From positions 96,819,698 to 96,883,697 of the forward strand of contig CM024758.1 in the NCBI GenBank assembly GCA_014218235.1: 64,000 nt of DNA, read 5' to 3'. The notes under the pieces are model-generated. The model saw nothing but the letters and a program-made list of their open reading frames with translations, was not told where the DNA came from and searched no databases. The stretch comes from Colocasia esculenta (lineage: Eukaryota > Streptophyta > Magnoliopsida > Alismatales > Araceae). This document shows positions 34,225 through 45,684 of this stretch, in pieces. How positions within the stretch are numbered: position 1 is the stretch's first letter; each line of letters starts with the position of its first letter. The translations under genes and the position numbers were made by a program.

Positions 34225-36346
34225 ATCCTCAGTTGGCGGCAGATGATGCTTCCGTTAACACCTCTAAAGCCAGACATTGCCGTTAAGTTCTTCAGGACAG
34301 AACAGGAGACTGTTCTGCCCTATATATCTAATTTTCGAAGTTTTGCATATGAGGATATAGTGTAAATTCTACATGATACGTAATGTAGTTAATAGAATGT
34401 GTTGTGAATGGTTGATGAATTTCGGTAAATGATGTGAATTATTACATTTATTTGAAATGCATGTTAGATAAGGTCCTGAACATGTAGACCTTTGTTTACG
34501 TAGTCCATGTGAAATTTCGATTGGCCCGAATTTTCAAGTGATGTATATGTATGTCAGTCCCTGTTCCAAAAATCCGAGAATTCTTTCCATGACCATGCTA
34601 ATTGTTGAAATTTCCACATTGAAAATAGAGGGCATGTGTAGGTTAGTCAAAAATTTCCATAAATTATGTAATGTGCAATAAATTTGGATAAAATTTCTAT
34701 GATAATGTTCATGTTAGATACAGGTCTGAGAACTGTCAAAACCGATAATTATGTTGTGCTTCCATGATAATTGAATTAATTGTGGCATTGAAATGAGTAT
34801 TTCATTTTCGTAATTATATGTAATTCAGAAAAATGTGAAAAATTGCATGTCTTGTTCGAAACCTACAAACAGTGCATGGTTAAATTTTCATGAAATTTGG
34901 GTAACAGTGGTTATGTTGTGAAATTTCCATGTGAAATTGAATGGTTTATGCATGCTAATGTAATTAGGATTTGATTAGGTGTTCCCAACCTGATTAGTGT
35001 AAATCTTGAAGTGTTTGAACCCTGTCAACAATAGTACCATGATTTAGGAAAAACTGAACCATGTGTTAATGTTAAAACTATAAGTGATATGTCATATTGT
35101 GTAATATGTGTGTGTTAAAAACCGAAATGTGTAAAATGTGCCGTGTGGACACTGCTTCCATAGAGGGCTGTGGCATCGTACCGTGGAAAAGTCCCCACAG
35201 GAAGGTTCAATGTGTAAATCCTATAGGCATTAGGATGAAATCCTGGAGGTGGACAAGTACCACTGGTTAGGGTGGAGTGTTCTCTCTCGGTCTGCGCAGT
35301 CTAGGAGTCGTCACTGTGTTGCCTAGGTGGCGTCTATGTGTTATGTGTATGTGATGTGTCCTTCTAATGGTGGTTTGGACTATGTGTCACGGCATCTAAT
35401 GTGAAATGTAAAGGTGAATATGTGTAAATTATGTAGTGTGAACATGTATATGTGTGTAATGTGTAAAAGTGGACCACGTGAATGTGTAAATGTGTAACCA
35501 TGTGATGTAAGTGTGTTAGAGTGAAAATTTGTAATTCACGTTATGAAATTATTGAGTTCATGTCAAAACAACAACCTTCAAATGTTTATATTGATGTCTT
35601 ACTTGTACAAGAATGTGTAGAATCCATGTTAGGAGTTCTTCTTTTAGATGTGTGTGAGATTCCATGCTTAGAAGGCTACACTGTTAGCTTAAATGAAAAT
35701 GTTAGCTCTCATGTGAAGGGATGAGTAGAAAGCATATGATAGGTATTTTGTTTTGAGATGGCATGAATCATGTATCATGTGTTGTGAAGTTGTAGAAATA
35801 CCATGATAGGTTGTTTATTTTTATTGTCTCAACCATGTTATATGTTTGATTTAATGAATTTGAAAGTAGAACTTACTGTGATATATGCATGTGTGACGTG
35901 TATGGAGTTTACTTGCTGAGTCTTTTAGACTCATCCTTGCTTCGGTGTACAGGCTTAGCAGGTGACCCCACTCCTTTGGAGGAGACCGCGGAGAGCGACT
36001 TCGAGCGAGGAGAGTATCTTGTGGACTCACCATAATTGTACTTGCTTTCATAGTATGTAATTGAGGCATTGTAACTGAAACATTATGAAATTGTGGACAA
36101 GCTATGTATTTTGGAATTAATTTTATTATGTGGACATTAGCTCTTTAATTCGCTATATTGATCATGTATGGTTAATGTGGATGATGAAATGAAAGATAGT
36201 AGTTCTTTTCTTCCGCTACTCTATATTTATATTTGTGTACATCTCGATCGTTTGTTAGTTGGGTAAATGTCCCACTGTGATGACCTTCGTTATACCGACG
36301 TGGATTGGTATAATTGTACAGGTATAAAGAGAGTCGTCGCAGAGAT

Positions 36347-36358
36347 TGGTATCAGAGC
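36347..36358 (+). promoter_or_regulatory. Element C primer binding site
   Basis: TGGTATCAGAGC begins five bases after the LTR end. It matches the initiator Met-tRNA primer site. Confidence 0.9.
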
Positions 36359-36531
36359 GACCGATTGAGATAGTACATAAATATAACATAAGTCATCATC
36401 CTCATTACATGCTAAATCTTTATAGAATTATTCACATGTGTAGAATGATTAATAATGAATGGAAAATAGATAAGAAAATGGTTAGGAGAAAATTAACATA
36501 GCTCTAATAGTGGCTGAAATTTATTGCAGCA

Positions 36532-37830
36532 ATGGCTTCGCGTGGTAGACTTGGTGATGCTTCTGCTCGTGAGGGCGAGCAGAGGCATGAGGAGAAGGCT
36601 GAGCAGCAGGTCCCAGCACCTCAGGGTCCTGTACTTCCCCCACTGCCGCCAGTGGATTATGGAGTGTTCATGCAGGGTCTAGTGCAGGCCATGTAGACGC
36701 AGGCCACACCCAGGCTGCACTCCAGGCCCAGTTGGAGGCTCGTTAGAATAATGAAAGAAAGAGTAGACTGCTTATTTAATGGCATGATGTTGTGGTGAAT
36801 ATGTGTTGCTGTTGTTTGTTGTAGCAGGCTCAAATTCCAGCTCAGGACCATGGTGGACCTTCCATCATTGAAAGATTCAAGAGGATGTTGCCACCCTCTT
36901 TTAAGGGGGAGAGCGAACCATTGCTAGCTGAAAACTGGATGAGGGAGATCGAGAAGATCTTCCTGGCTGTTAGGTGTTGCGGACGAGGATAAGTTTACTT
37001 TAGCCACCTATATGCTACAGGTATGTGTTGGTTTTATTTGATATATATCCTGTTAAGTTAGAATTGTTAGTGTGGTGCTTTTGAAGATTGTGTTATAGGA
37101 GAGAGCTGACGTGTGGTGGGCTTCCTCACTGCGTACCGATTCGAGGACGGAGCTATTAACGTGGCTTGGGATGAGTTCGTGATGCTCTTTGGCCCAAATT
37201 CATCCTCGAGCATATCCAGGACAGGATGGAGCAGGAGTTCCATTCCTTGACCCAGGGCTCCATGACCGTGCTCGAGTATGAGGCAGATTTGCAGAATTAT
37301 CTAAATATGCACCTCATATCATGACAGACGAGCACAGGAAAGCAAAGAAGTTTGTGATGGGCCTGAAGCCATCACTGAGGACGAGGCTAGTGGCGTTTGA
37401 CCATCGTACCTTGGACGAGGCCCTTAGCGCTGCTTGTAGGCAGGAGGGTGAAATGGAGCAGTATCTCGAGGAGAAGAAGGCTTCGTAGAAGAGGCCTGCA
37501 GCTACATTCCAGTGGCAGGACAAGAAGAAAGCAGTGTACCAGGCACCGTAGCGTCCAGTAACAACTAGCAGTGCACAAGTATCTTCTTAACGTTCCCCTA
37601 GCGTAAAGAAGGAGTGTCCTCATTGCGGGAAGACACGCGGTGGTTCCGAGTGTTGGATGATTGCGGGGAAATGCTTGAAGTGCGAAAGCAGCGACCACAA
37701 GATCAAGGATTGTCCGAGATTTCAGCAGGGAGTCCAACGCGGAGCGCCAGCCCCAACAGCGGTAGCAGTAGCAGCAGCAGCGCCAGCTACTGGAAGACCA
37801 GGAAGGCCTCGATCCCCAGCTTGAGTGTTT
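36532..37830 (+). pseudogene. Broken gag of element C, with an intron-like insert
   Basis: The ATG at 36532 follows the leader. The N-terminal part has a TAG at about 36693, where element A has CAG, and a base loss shortly after. The conserved core begins IERFKRMLPPSFKGES near 36868. At 37021-37098 a 78-bp GT...AG block separates CTACAG from GAGAGAGCT. Without it the frame matches A's uninterrupted gag at the same place. A second GT...AG block at 36742-36824 is a weaker candidate. More stops follow (around 37486 and 37549). Two knuckles near 37615-37730 (one C-X2-C-X4-H-X4-C) complete the nucleocapsid part. The product would be the particle and RNA-binding protein. Confidence 0.85.
37021..37098 (+). 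other. Intron-like insert in C gag
   Basis: The 78-bp block starts GTATGTG and ends TTATAG, and is T-rich. It lies at a codon boundary, and its removal leaves a reading frame that matches the intron-free gag of element A. This is the form of a small plant spliceosomal intron. Confidence 0.7.
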
Positions 37831-37859
37831 GCTCTAGCACGAGAGGATTCCGAGCAAGC

Positions 37860-40800
37860 GGAGCATGTCACCGAAGGTACGGTTTTACTTCTAGGTGTGC
37901 ACACTCGAGTTTTGTTTGATACGGGTACCACTCACTCGTTCATTTCCGAGCGGTTTGCTAGGCAGTTAGCTCTAGAGTCAGCCATAGAGTCTGAGGAGTT
38001 AGAGGTCCCTTTGTCTGTGCACACACCTGCGGGTACAGTATCGACTAGGAAGTGCATTCTGTCGTTACCTGTGTGCATTGAGGATAGGGTTTTAGATGGT
38101 GTTTCTTCTTGCTAAAGATGAAGGACTATGATGCTATTCTTGGTCTGGATTGGCTAGAGGAGCACTATGCATTAGTAGATTGTCGTGGGAAGAGGATTGT
38201 TTTCCGCATTCATGGTGAGGACGAGTTCTCTCATCCCTTGCCAAGGAACTTAGTAGGAAAGTTAGTCATCTCTGCCATGAAGGCGATGCGCATGGTAAAC
38301 AATGGTTGTGACACTTTTTTTTCCAGCGTAGTGTTAGTACCCGAGGCTGGTGAGTCACCTACTCTTGCAGAGATCGAGGTAGTGCAGGATTTTCCAGACG
38401 TCTTTCTCGATGATTTGTCTGGATTGCCACCAGATAGAGAGATAAAGTTCACCATAGAGTTGCTTCCAGGCACCTCTCCTATCTCGAAGGCTCCATATCG
38501 GATGGCACCTGCGGAGTTAGCCGAGTTAAGGAAGTAGTTGCAAGAGTTGCTTGATAAGGGATTTATTCGCCCTAATGTTTCTCCTTGGGGCGCACCTGTT
38601 TTATTTGTAAAGAAGAAGTATGGATCACTTAGGTTATGCATCAATTATAGGAAGCTAACCAAGTGAGAGTGAAGAAAAGGTATCCCTTGCCTCGGATTGA
38701 TGATTTGTTGACCAGTTGCAGGATGCATCAGTCTTTTCTAAGATTGATTTATGATCTGGTTATCATCAGTTGAGGATTAGGAGCGAGGATGTGTCCAAGA
38801 TGGCATTTAGAACCCGTTATGGACATTATGAGTTTTTGGTCCTCCCTTACGGAATGACCAACGCCCCTGCAGCGTTCATGGATCTCATGAACCGGGTGTT
38901 TAGACCGTACTTAGATAGCTTTGTCGTAGTGTTATAGATGATGTGCTGGTCTACTCTCCGGATGAGGCCACACACCGTCAGCATTTGAGGGTAGTATTAG
39001 AGGTTCTCCGTGAGCACAAGCTGTATGCAAAGTTCAGCAAGTGCGATTTCTGGTTGCGCGAGGTTCATTTCCTCGGGCATGTTATCTCCGGTGCTGGTGT
39101 AGCAGTTGATCCAGCAAAGGTCCAGGCAGTTATGGATTGGGAGACCCCAAGACCCCTTTGGAGATTCGTAGTTTTCTTGGTTTGGCTGGTTACTATCGGC
39201 GATTCATTGAGGGATTTTCATCCATCGCCGCCCCATTGACTCAGCTTACCAAAAGGGAGTGAAGTTTGTCTGGTCTGAGAAGTGTGAGAGTAGTTTTCAA
39301 TTGTTGAAGACTAAGCTCACGTCAGCTCCGGTGTTAGTCTTGCCGAGCGGTGTAGAGGGTTTTGCTATCTACATGGATGCATCTCGGATTGGCCTTGGTT
39401 GCGTTTTGATGCAGCAAGGAAGGGTAGTGGCATATGCTTCTCGTCAGTTGAAGGAGCATGAGAAGAACTATCCGACCCATGATTTGGAGCTTGCAGCAGT
39501 GGTTCATGCACTAAAGATTTGGAGGCACTATCTTTATGGTGTCAGATTTGAGGTGTTCACCGACCACAAGAGCTTGAAGTATCTTTTCTCCCAAAAGGAA
39601 TTAAACCTGAGGCAGAGAAGATGGGTTGAGTTCTTGAAGGACTATGACTTCGACCTTCAGTATCACCCTGGGAAGGCGAATGGCGTAGCTGATGCCTTGA
39701 GTAGGAAGAGACCATCTTTCCAGCAGGACTAGAAGATGTTGGAGGATGCGGCTTGCGCGTTGACTGAGTTAGAGCCATCGCTATTCTAGGCTTTTGTAGC
39801 TCAGTTATCTCTTAGGTCCTTGGTTTTGGATGAGGTGATCGAGCAACAGAAAGCTGACCCTAGACTCCAGGAGCTAGTGGGCAAGGCGGGCATTTCTCAT
39901 GATGAGGACGGTGTGATTAGGTTTCATCACCGTGTCTATGTCCTGATTTGGTAGATGTCCGTGACCATATGTTAGCGGAGGCTCATAGATCGCGTTTCTC
40001 TATTCATCCGGGTAACACTAAGATGTAGCAGGATTTGAAGAGGTCCTTTTGGTGGTCGGGCATGAAGAGGGATGTGGCGGATTATGTGTCCCGTGTTTAG
40101 TATGCCAGCAAGTGAAAGCCAAGCGGCAGCGACCATCTGGCCTTATGCAGAAGATGGAGATCCCAATATGGAAGTGGGAAGCTGTCACTATGGATTTTGT
40201 TTCAGGTTTCCTTGGTCTAGACGGGGTAACGACTCGATTTGGGTGGTTATGGATAGGTTCTCGAAGACTACGCATTTCTTGCCTATGAAGAAGAAGCAGT
40301 CAGTAGAGATTTTGGCTAGATTGTATGTTAGTAGCATTATTAGGTTGCATGGTGTGCCGAAGTCGATTATTTCAGATCGAGATCTGAGATTTACTTTGAG
40401 GTTGTGGAAGGTCTTTAGGATGCTTTTGGTTCGGAGCTGAAGCTTAGTTCGGCGTTTCATCCCCAGAAAGATGGACAGTCTGAGAGGACTATCCAGACGC
40501 TCGAGGATATGTAGAGGGCGTGTGTGCTGGAATGGAAGGATGATTGGGAGAGTCATCTACCTCTAGTGGAGTTCACATACAACAAAAAATTTCATGCGAG
40601 CATTGGTATGGCTCCATTTGAGGTGTTGTATGGAAGGCTATGCAGATCTCCTTTATGTTGGGAGGAGACCGGTGATAAGCAGTTGATCGGTCTGGAGTTA
40701 CTTCAGGAGACTTCGGATAAGATTCAGTTGATTAGGAAGAGGCTTGTTGCGGCGCAGGATAGGCAGAAGAGCTGCGCCGACAACAGGAGGATGATTTGGA

Positions 40801-41224
40801 GTTCGAGGTGGGTGAGCATGTCTTTTTTAAGATTTCACCTACTCGAGGTGTTGTCAGTTTGGCAGACATAGTACGTTAAGCCCTAGATTCATTGGCCCGT
40901 ATGAGATTCTCCGACGATTGGGCAGCATGGCATATGAGCTAGCTTTACCCCCAGCTAGATAGTGTTCACCCTGTTTTCCATGTTTCTATGCTCAGGAAGT
41001 ATGTCTGAGATCCATCTCATGTGATTAGTCACGAGCCAGTGGAGATTCAGCCAGATCTGTCGTATGTGGAGCAACTAGTAGCTATTCTTGACCGGAAGGT
41101 TCAGCATCTCTGGAACAAGAGGATTACGTCAGTGAAGGTTCTATGGCGGAACTTATCACGAGAGGAGGCTACTTGGGAGCTTGAGGAGGCGATGAGGAAG
41201 AAGTATCCTCATTTGTTCGAGTAG
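37860..41224 (+). pseudogene. Broken pol of element C (PR-RT-RH-IN-chromo-like)
   Basis: The protease site D-T-G-T is at 37918-37929. The protease/RT spacer includes DYDAILGLDWLEEHYALVD near 38120. RT runs from about 38400 (SGLPPDREIKFTIELLPG) to 39170. Its catalytic Asp pair is readable at 38937-38942, but the frame is broken just before. RNase H (39260-39730) is the longest intact piece, with YMDASRIGLGCVLMQQGR. Integrase spans about 40000-40640: the second catalytic Asp lies in SDRDLRFT near 40375, and the region of the third acidic residue (DGQSERT) is preserved. A tail with chromodomain-like ATWELEEAMRKKYPHLF ends at 41224. A TAG at 38536 and shifts near 38660, 38930 and 39160 rule out function. 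Confidence 0.9.
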
Positions 41225-41256
41225 TGTAGTGTGAACTTCGAGGACGAAGTTTCCTT

Positions 41257-41269
41257 AAGGGGGAGAGGG
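41257..41269 (+). promoter_or_regulatory. Element C polypurine tract
   Basis: AAGGGGGAGAGGG abuts the TG of the 3' LTR. Confidence 0.85.
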
Positions 41270-44200
41270 TGTAAGGCCCTCGAATTAGTTGTCATTTTAT
41301 CTTATTGTGTGTTGAGTCATGTTGTATGTATATATCATGTATACATATGTGGATACTTATGTACGATGTTATATTGGTATACTTAAGTATGCATGCGTAT
41401 ATTAGTTGTAAATATTGCTTGATTACATATTGTAGTAGTTTGTACATCATATTACATATATGGCATGTAAGTATATAGTGTAAGCATGGTTTTCTGCATG
41501 TTTTTAAGCTCTGGCCGAAGAGCAAATTGGCGTCAACATGGATGGACGTCCATGATGAGTCAACGTCCATGTCGATGGACGCCAACACTAAAGTAGACGG
41601 CCATCTATGTGGACGTCTACTTCTCTGATTCTCTGTGCGCAACAGACCCGAAATTCCGCGGGCAAGCAAGCTCACCGATTGGGGAGGTGTCCCCAACGGC
41701 TCTCAGCTCTCCCATCAGACCCTACGGGATATCCCAATCCATTTTCCTATAAACCATCCTCTCCTTGCAACCTGAAAGACTGTCTCTTAGCTAGGAAACC
41801 CTAGCTGAACTGTAGAAGAACTAAACTTTGAGAGCTCGGATCCGGCGATTCAAAGCTTCCTCCGACGATCTACTGCATTCGGAAGGGAGTTTGGATGAAG
41901 GAGAAGGCTTCCCCAACCTCGGTTTGGCAGCTGCTTCGACCTAGAACCGAGGGAAGCCTGTGGAGGAGACTTCTTGGCACTGCCCAAGAAGAGCTTCAAC
42001 AGTAGATTTGATCCCTTTGGAGATTTTGTAAAAGGCAAGTAACCCATCCCCGTAGCCATGTATGGTCAATTAGGTTTTAAGGATTTTATGGGATTTTCCT
42101 CGTGTCCTGGATCATCACATTCACCCATTCTTCAGAGCTCGGTCTGTGTTTTTGCACAGACAGGAGCTTGACGGCAAGATCCCTTGCCGTCAAGATCCTC
42201 AGTTGGCGGCAGACGATGCTGCCGTTAACACCTCTAAACGGCCAGACATTGCCGTTAAGTTCTTCAGGACAGAACAGGAGACTGTTCTGCCTTATATATC
42301 TAATTTCCGAAGTTTTGCGCATGAGGATATAGTGTAAATTCTACATGATACGTAATGTAGTAATAGAATGTGTTGTGAATGGTTGATGAATTTGGTAAAT
42401 GATGTGAATTATTACATTTATTTGAAATGCATGTTAGATAAGGTCCTGAACATGTAGACCTTGTTTACGTAGTCCATGTGAAATTTCGATTGGCCCAAAA
42501 TTTTCAGGTGATGTATATGTATGTCAGTCCCTGTTCCGAAAATCCGAGAATTTTCCATGACCATGCTAATTGTTGAAATTTCAGCATTGAAAATAGAGGG
42601 CATGTGTAGGTTAGTCAAAAATTTCCAGTAAATTATGTAATGTGCAATAAATTCGGATAAAACTTCTATGATAACGTTCATGTTAGATACAGAGCTGAGA
42701 ACTGTCAAAACCGATAATTAGGTTGTGCTTCCATGATAATTGAATTAATTGTGGCATGTGAATGAGTATTTCATTTTCTGTAAATTATATGTAATTCAGA
42801 TAATGTGAAAAATTGCATGTGTGGTCTGAAACCTGCAAATAGTGTGTGGTTAAATTTTCATGAAATTGGGTAACAGTGGGTTATGTTGTGAAATTTCCAT
42901 GTGAAATCGAATGGTTTATACATGCTTAACGTAATTAGGATTTGATTAGGTGTTCCCAACCTGATTTGTGTAAATCTTGAAGTGTTTGAACCCTGTCAAC
43001 AGTAGTACCATGATTTAGGAAAAACTGAACCATGTGTTAATGTTAAAACTATAAGTGATGTGTCATATTGTGTAATATGTGTGTGTTAAAAACCGAAATG
43101 TGTAAAATGTGCCGTGTGTGACACTGCTTCCATAGAGGGCTGTGGAACCATACCGTGGAAAAGTCCCCACGGGAAGGTCAATGTGTAAATCCTATGGGCA
43201 TTAGGATGAAATCCTGGAGGTGGACAAGTACCACTGGTTAGGGTGGAGAGTTCTTCTCCCGGTCTGCGCAGTCCAAGAGTCATCACTGTGTTGCCTAGGT
43301 GGCATCTATGTGTTATGTGTATGTGATGTGTCCTTCTAATGGTGGTTTGGACTATGTGTCACAACATGTAATGTGAAATGTAAATGTGAATATGTGTAAA
43401 TGTGTAGTGTGAACATGTATATGTGTGTAATGTGTAAAAGTGGACCACGTGAATGTGTAAATGTGTAACCATGTGATGTAAGTGTGTTAGAGTGAAAATT
43501 TGTAATTCACGTTATGAAATTATTGAGTTCATGTCAAAACAACAACCTTCATATGTTTATAATGATGCCTTACATGTACAAGAATGTGTAGAAACCATGT
43601 TGGAGTTCTTCTTTTCGATGTGTGTGAGATTGCATGCTTAGAAGGCTACACTGTTAGCCTAAATGAAAAATGTTAGCTCTCATGTGAAGGGATGAGTAGA
43701 AAGCATATGATAGGTATTTTGTTTTGAGATGGCATGAATCATGTATCATGTGTTGTGAAGTTGTAGAAATACCATGATAGGTTGTTTATTTTTATTGTCT
43801 CAACCATGTTATATGTTTGATTTAAGGAATTGAAAGTAGAACTTACTTGTGATATATGCATGTGTGACGTGTATGGAGTTTACTTGGTGAGTCTTTTAGA
43901 CTCATTCCTTGCTTCGGTGTAGGCTTAGCAGGTGACCCCACTCCTTTGGAGGAGACCGCGGAGAGCGACTCCGAGCGAGGAGAGTAGCTTTGTGGAGTCA
44001 CCATAATTGTACTTGCTTTCATAGTATGTAATTGAGGCATTGTAACTGAAACATTATGAAATTGTGGACAAGCTATGTATTTTGGAATTAATTTTTATTA
44101 TGTGGACATTAGCTCTTTAATTCGCTATATTGATCATGTATGGTTAATGTGGATGATGAAATGAAAGATAGTAGTTCTTTTCTTCCGCTACTCTGTATTT

Positions 44201-44314
44201 ATATTTGTGTACATCTCGATCGTATGTTAGTGTTGGGTAAATGTCCCACTGTGAGACGTTCGTTATACCGACGTGGATTGGTATAATCGTACCGGTATAA
44301 AGAGAGTCGTCGCA
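41270..44314 (+). repeat. Element C 3' LTR
   Basis: The LTR is 3045 bp and collinear with the 5' LTR. It starts TGTAAGGCCCTCG, ends GAGTCGTCGCA and is followed by GTGTA, the target duplication. Confidence 0.92.
42167..42194. repeat. Perfect 12-bp inverted repeat, C 3' LTR
   Basis: This is the same CTTGACGGCAAG/CTTGCCGTCAAG hairpin as at 34197-34224, with no mismatch. Confidence 0.85.
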
Positions 44315-45684
44315 GTGTAAGCTGCCCAATTCGGAGGAGAGTTCTGATCTCATGAACTCTAGCTAATTACAAGTTTAGTGACCTCAAGTTTGATGTCTGC
44401 AATATCTTTTTCCCAGGGTCTTGAGTGGAGGAATCCTCAGTGCTGTGCTGTGCATGGTCCTCGGTTTGAGCTCTGTCTGACTGACCAGACTTCAATGTTT
44501 CTTCAGTGGCCTAAGGTTGCTCCCCCTGAGATGTGGAGGGATCATCAATGTGGGGTTGATAGGAGCTTGGAGGCTCTTGTGGAGGAGGGATTTCTGAAGG
44601 TATCGGCTCAGGTGATGTCTTGTGCACCCCCTGAGGATTTAAATCTGAGGCTAAATCAGAAATGGCTTTTGAAATTAGCTGAGAAATTTTGGCGAATGTG
44701 TTGGATGGTATGGCTTCCTCAGCAGAGATATTGGAGTTGCCTGGTAGGACCGCACTAGGAATTCAGCTGATGGAACACTAGTGGGGGCTTCAGATTTGTC
44801 TATATGTGGAGCTTCAACTGACTCTGCAACTGGACCGCCATCTAAAATTTTGGCTGGAGCTGCAGTTGGCCCTTCTGCTGCGGCTTCAACTGACTTTGCA
44901 ACTAGACCATCATCTCGGATTTTGGTTGGAGCTGCAGCTGGTCCTTCTGCTGGGGCTTTGGCTAGGGCATGAATTGGAGTTGTAACTGAGTGGTCCTCAA
45001 AGATTTGATGTGAACATGGAGGAATGTTGTCCTTGGTTCAGCGCCCATCTATCAATTTAAACTAACTTCTTCTCTGATTTGATATTCCTATTGGCTCAAT
45101 CTGAGGAACACTCATTTCATTGTCTAAGTCGGTGTCAAAATGTCGGAGGATGATGCTAAGCATCGGACCATAGGGTAGGATTGTACCTAGTTGGGTTGTT
45201 GACTGCATTTTTTGAAGAATGACCGAGGCAAAATTGATTGGATGCCCTTGAATTGCCCAGAATAACAAACTTCCATCCTACTGAGTGATCACAACATGAT
45301 TGCCTTGGTGTGGGAGTAAGATGTGGCTAATCATCAAGTGAATGAGCCGTTTAACCACTGTAAGCTGAGTAATGTCAACTTTTCCTCTTTTCATTCGGCA
45401 CAGAGGACCAATAATACCTAATTTCTGATGGTCCTCGGAGACAAGTTTAGAAAAAATATGACCACTGATGGAAATACCGAAGAGGGTTTCCAAATGGGAT
45501 CGAGTAATAACTACTCTAGTGCCCTTGACCTTTCCAATGATAGTATTTGGTTCAGCAGGATGTACCTTGACGGTTGTATAGAAATCTTTGACAGCATCTC
45601 GAAATAGAGGTTGTTGATTGGAGCAAACAGGCAACCATTTCATCTAACAGGCGATGTCTTCGACCTCTTGTAGATTGTGCTTCC
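44315..45684 (-). pseudogene. Element G envelope-like gene, central part (plant transposon protein-like domain)
   Basis: The longest open piece is 45643-45278. Its VKGTRVVITRSHLETLFGI and RLIHLMISHILLPH segments, followed near 45170 by LPYGPMLSIILRHF, resemble the 'putative plant transposon protein' domain found in the third gene of SIRE-like copia elements. Downstream is an Ala/Pro-rich linker with two 72-bp repeats (44811-44954). Stops and frame changes are scattered. Element D interrupts the right side and C the left. Envelope-like is the literature label; the biochemical role is unknown. Confidence 0.7.
44811..44954 (-). repeat. Two 72-bp tandem repeats in the envelope-like linker
   Basis: GCTTCAACTGACT begins at 44811 and again at 44883. 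The units differ at a few bases and keep the reading frame, encoding an Ala/Pro/Glu-rich repeat on the minus strand. Confidence 0.8.

Larger units (their letters stand above)
33284..36341 (+). repeat. Element C 5' LTR
   Basis: The LTR is 3058 bp, starts TGTAAGGCCCTCG and ends GAGTCGTCGCA. A TATA box candidate (TATAAA, 33761-33766) lies just after a GC-rich cluster of GGACGTCC/GTAGACG words (33542-33634). A perfect hairpin is at 34197-34224. Confidence 0.92.
33284..44314 (+). mobile_element. Element C: complete Ty3/gypsy retrotransposon
   Basis: The order is 5' LTR (33284-36341), primer binding site, gag, protease, RT, RNase H, integrase, chromodomain-like tail, polypurine tract and 3' LTR (41270-44314), with perfect GTGTA duplications (33279-33283 and 44315-44319). 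The LTR starts differ at about 3 of the first 100 bases. It lies in the envelope-like gene of G. Its gag is a close relative of that in A, but C retains pol. Many nonsense and frameshift lesions are present. Confidence 0.93.

Noticed and set aside
36742..36824. First GT...AG block in C gag as a firm intron
   Set aside because: Removal does not restore the frame cleanly with the visible sequence; nearby indels make it undecidable. Kept only as a weak candidate in the gag entry.
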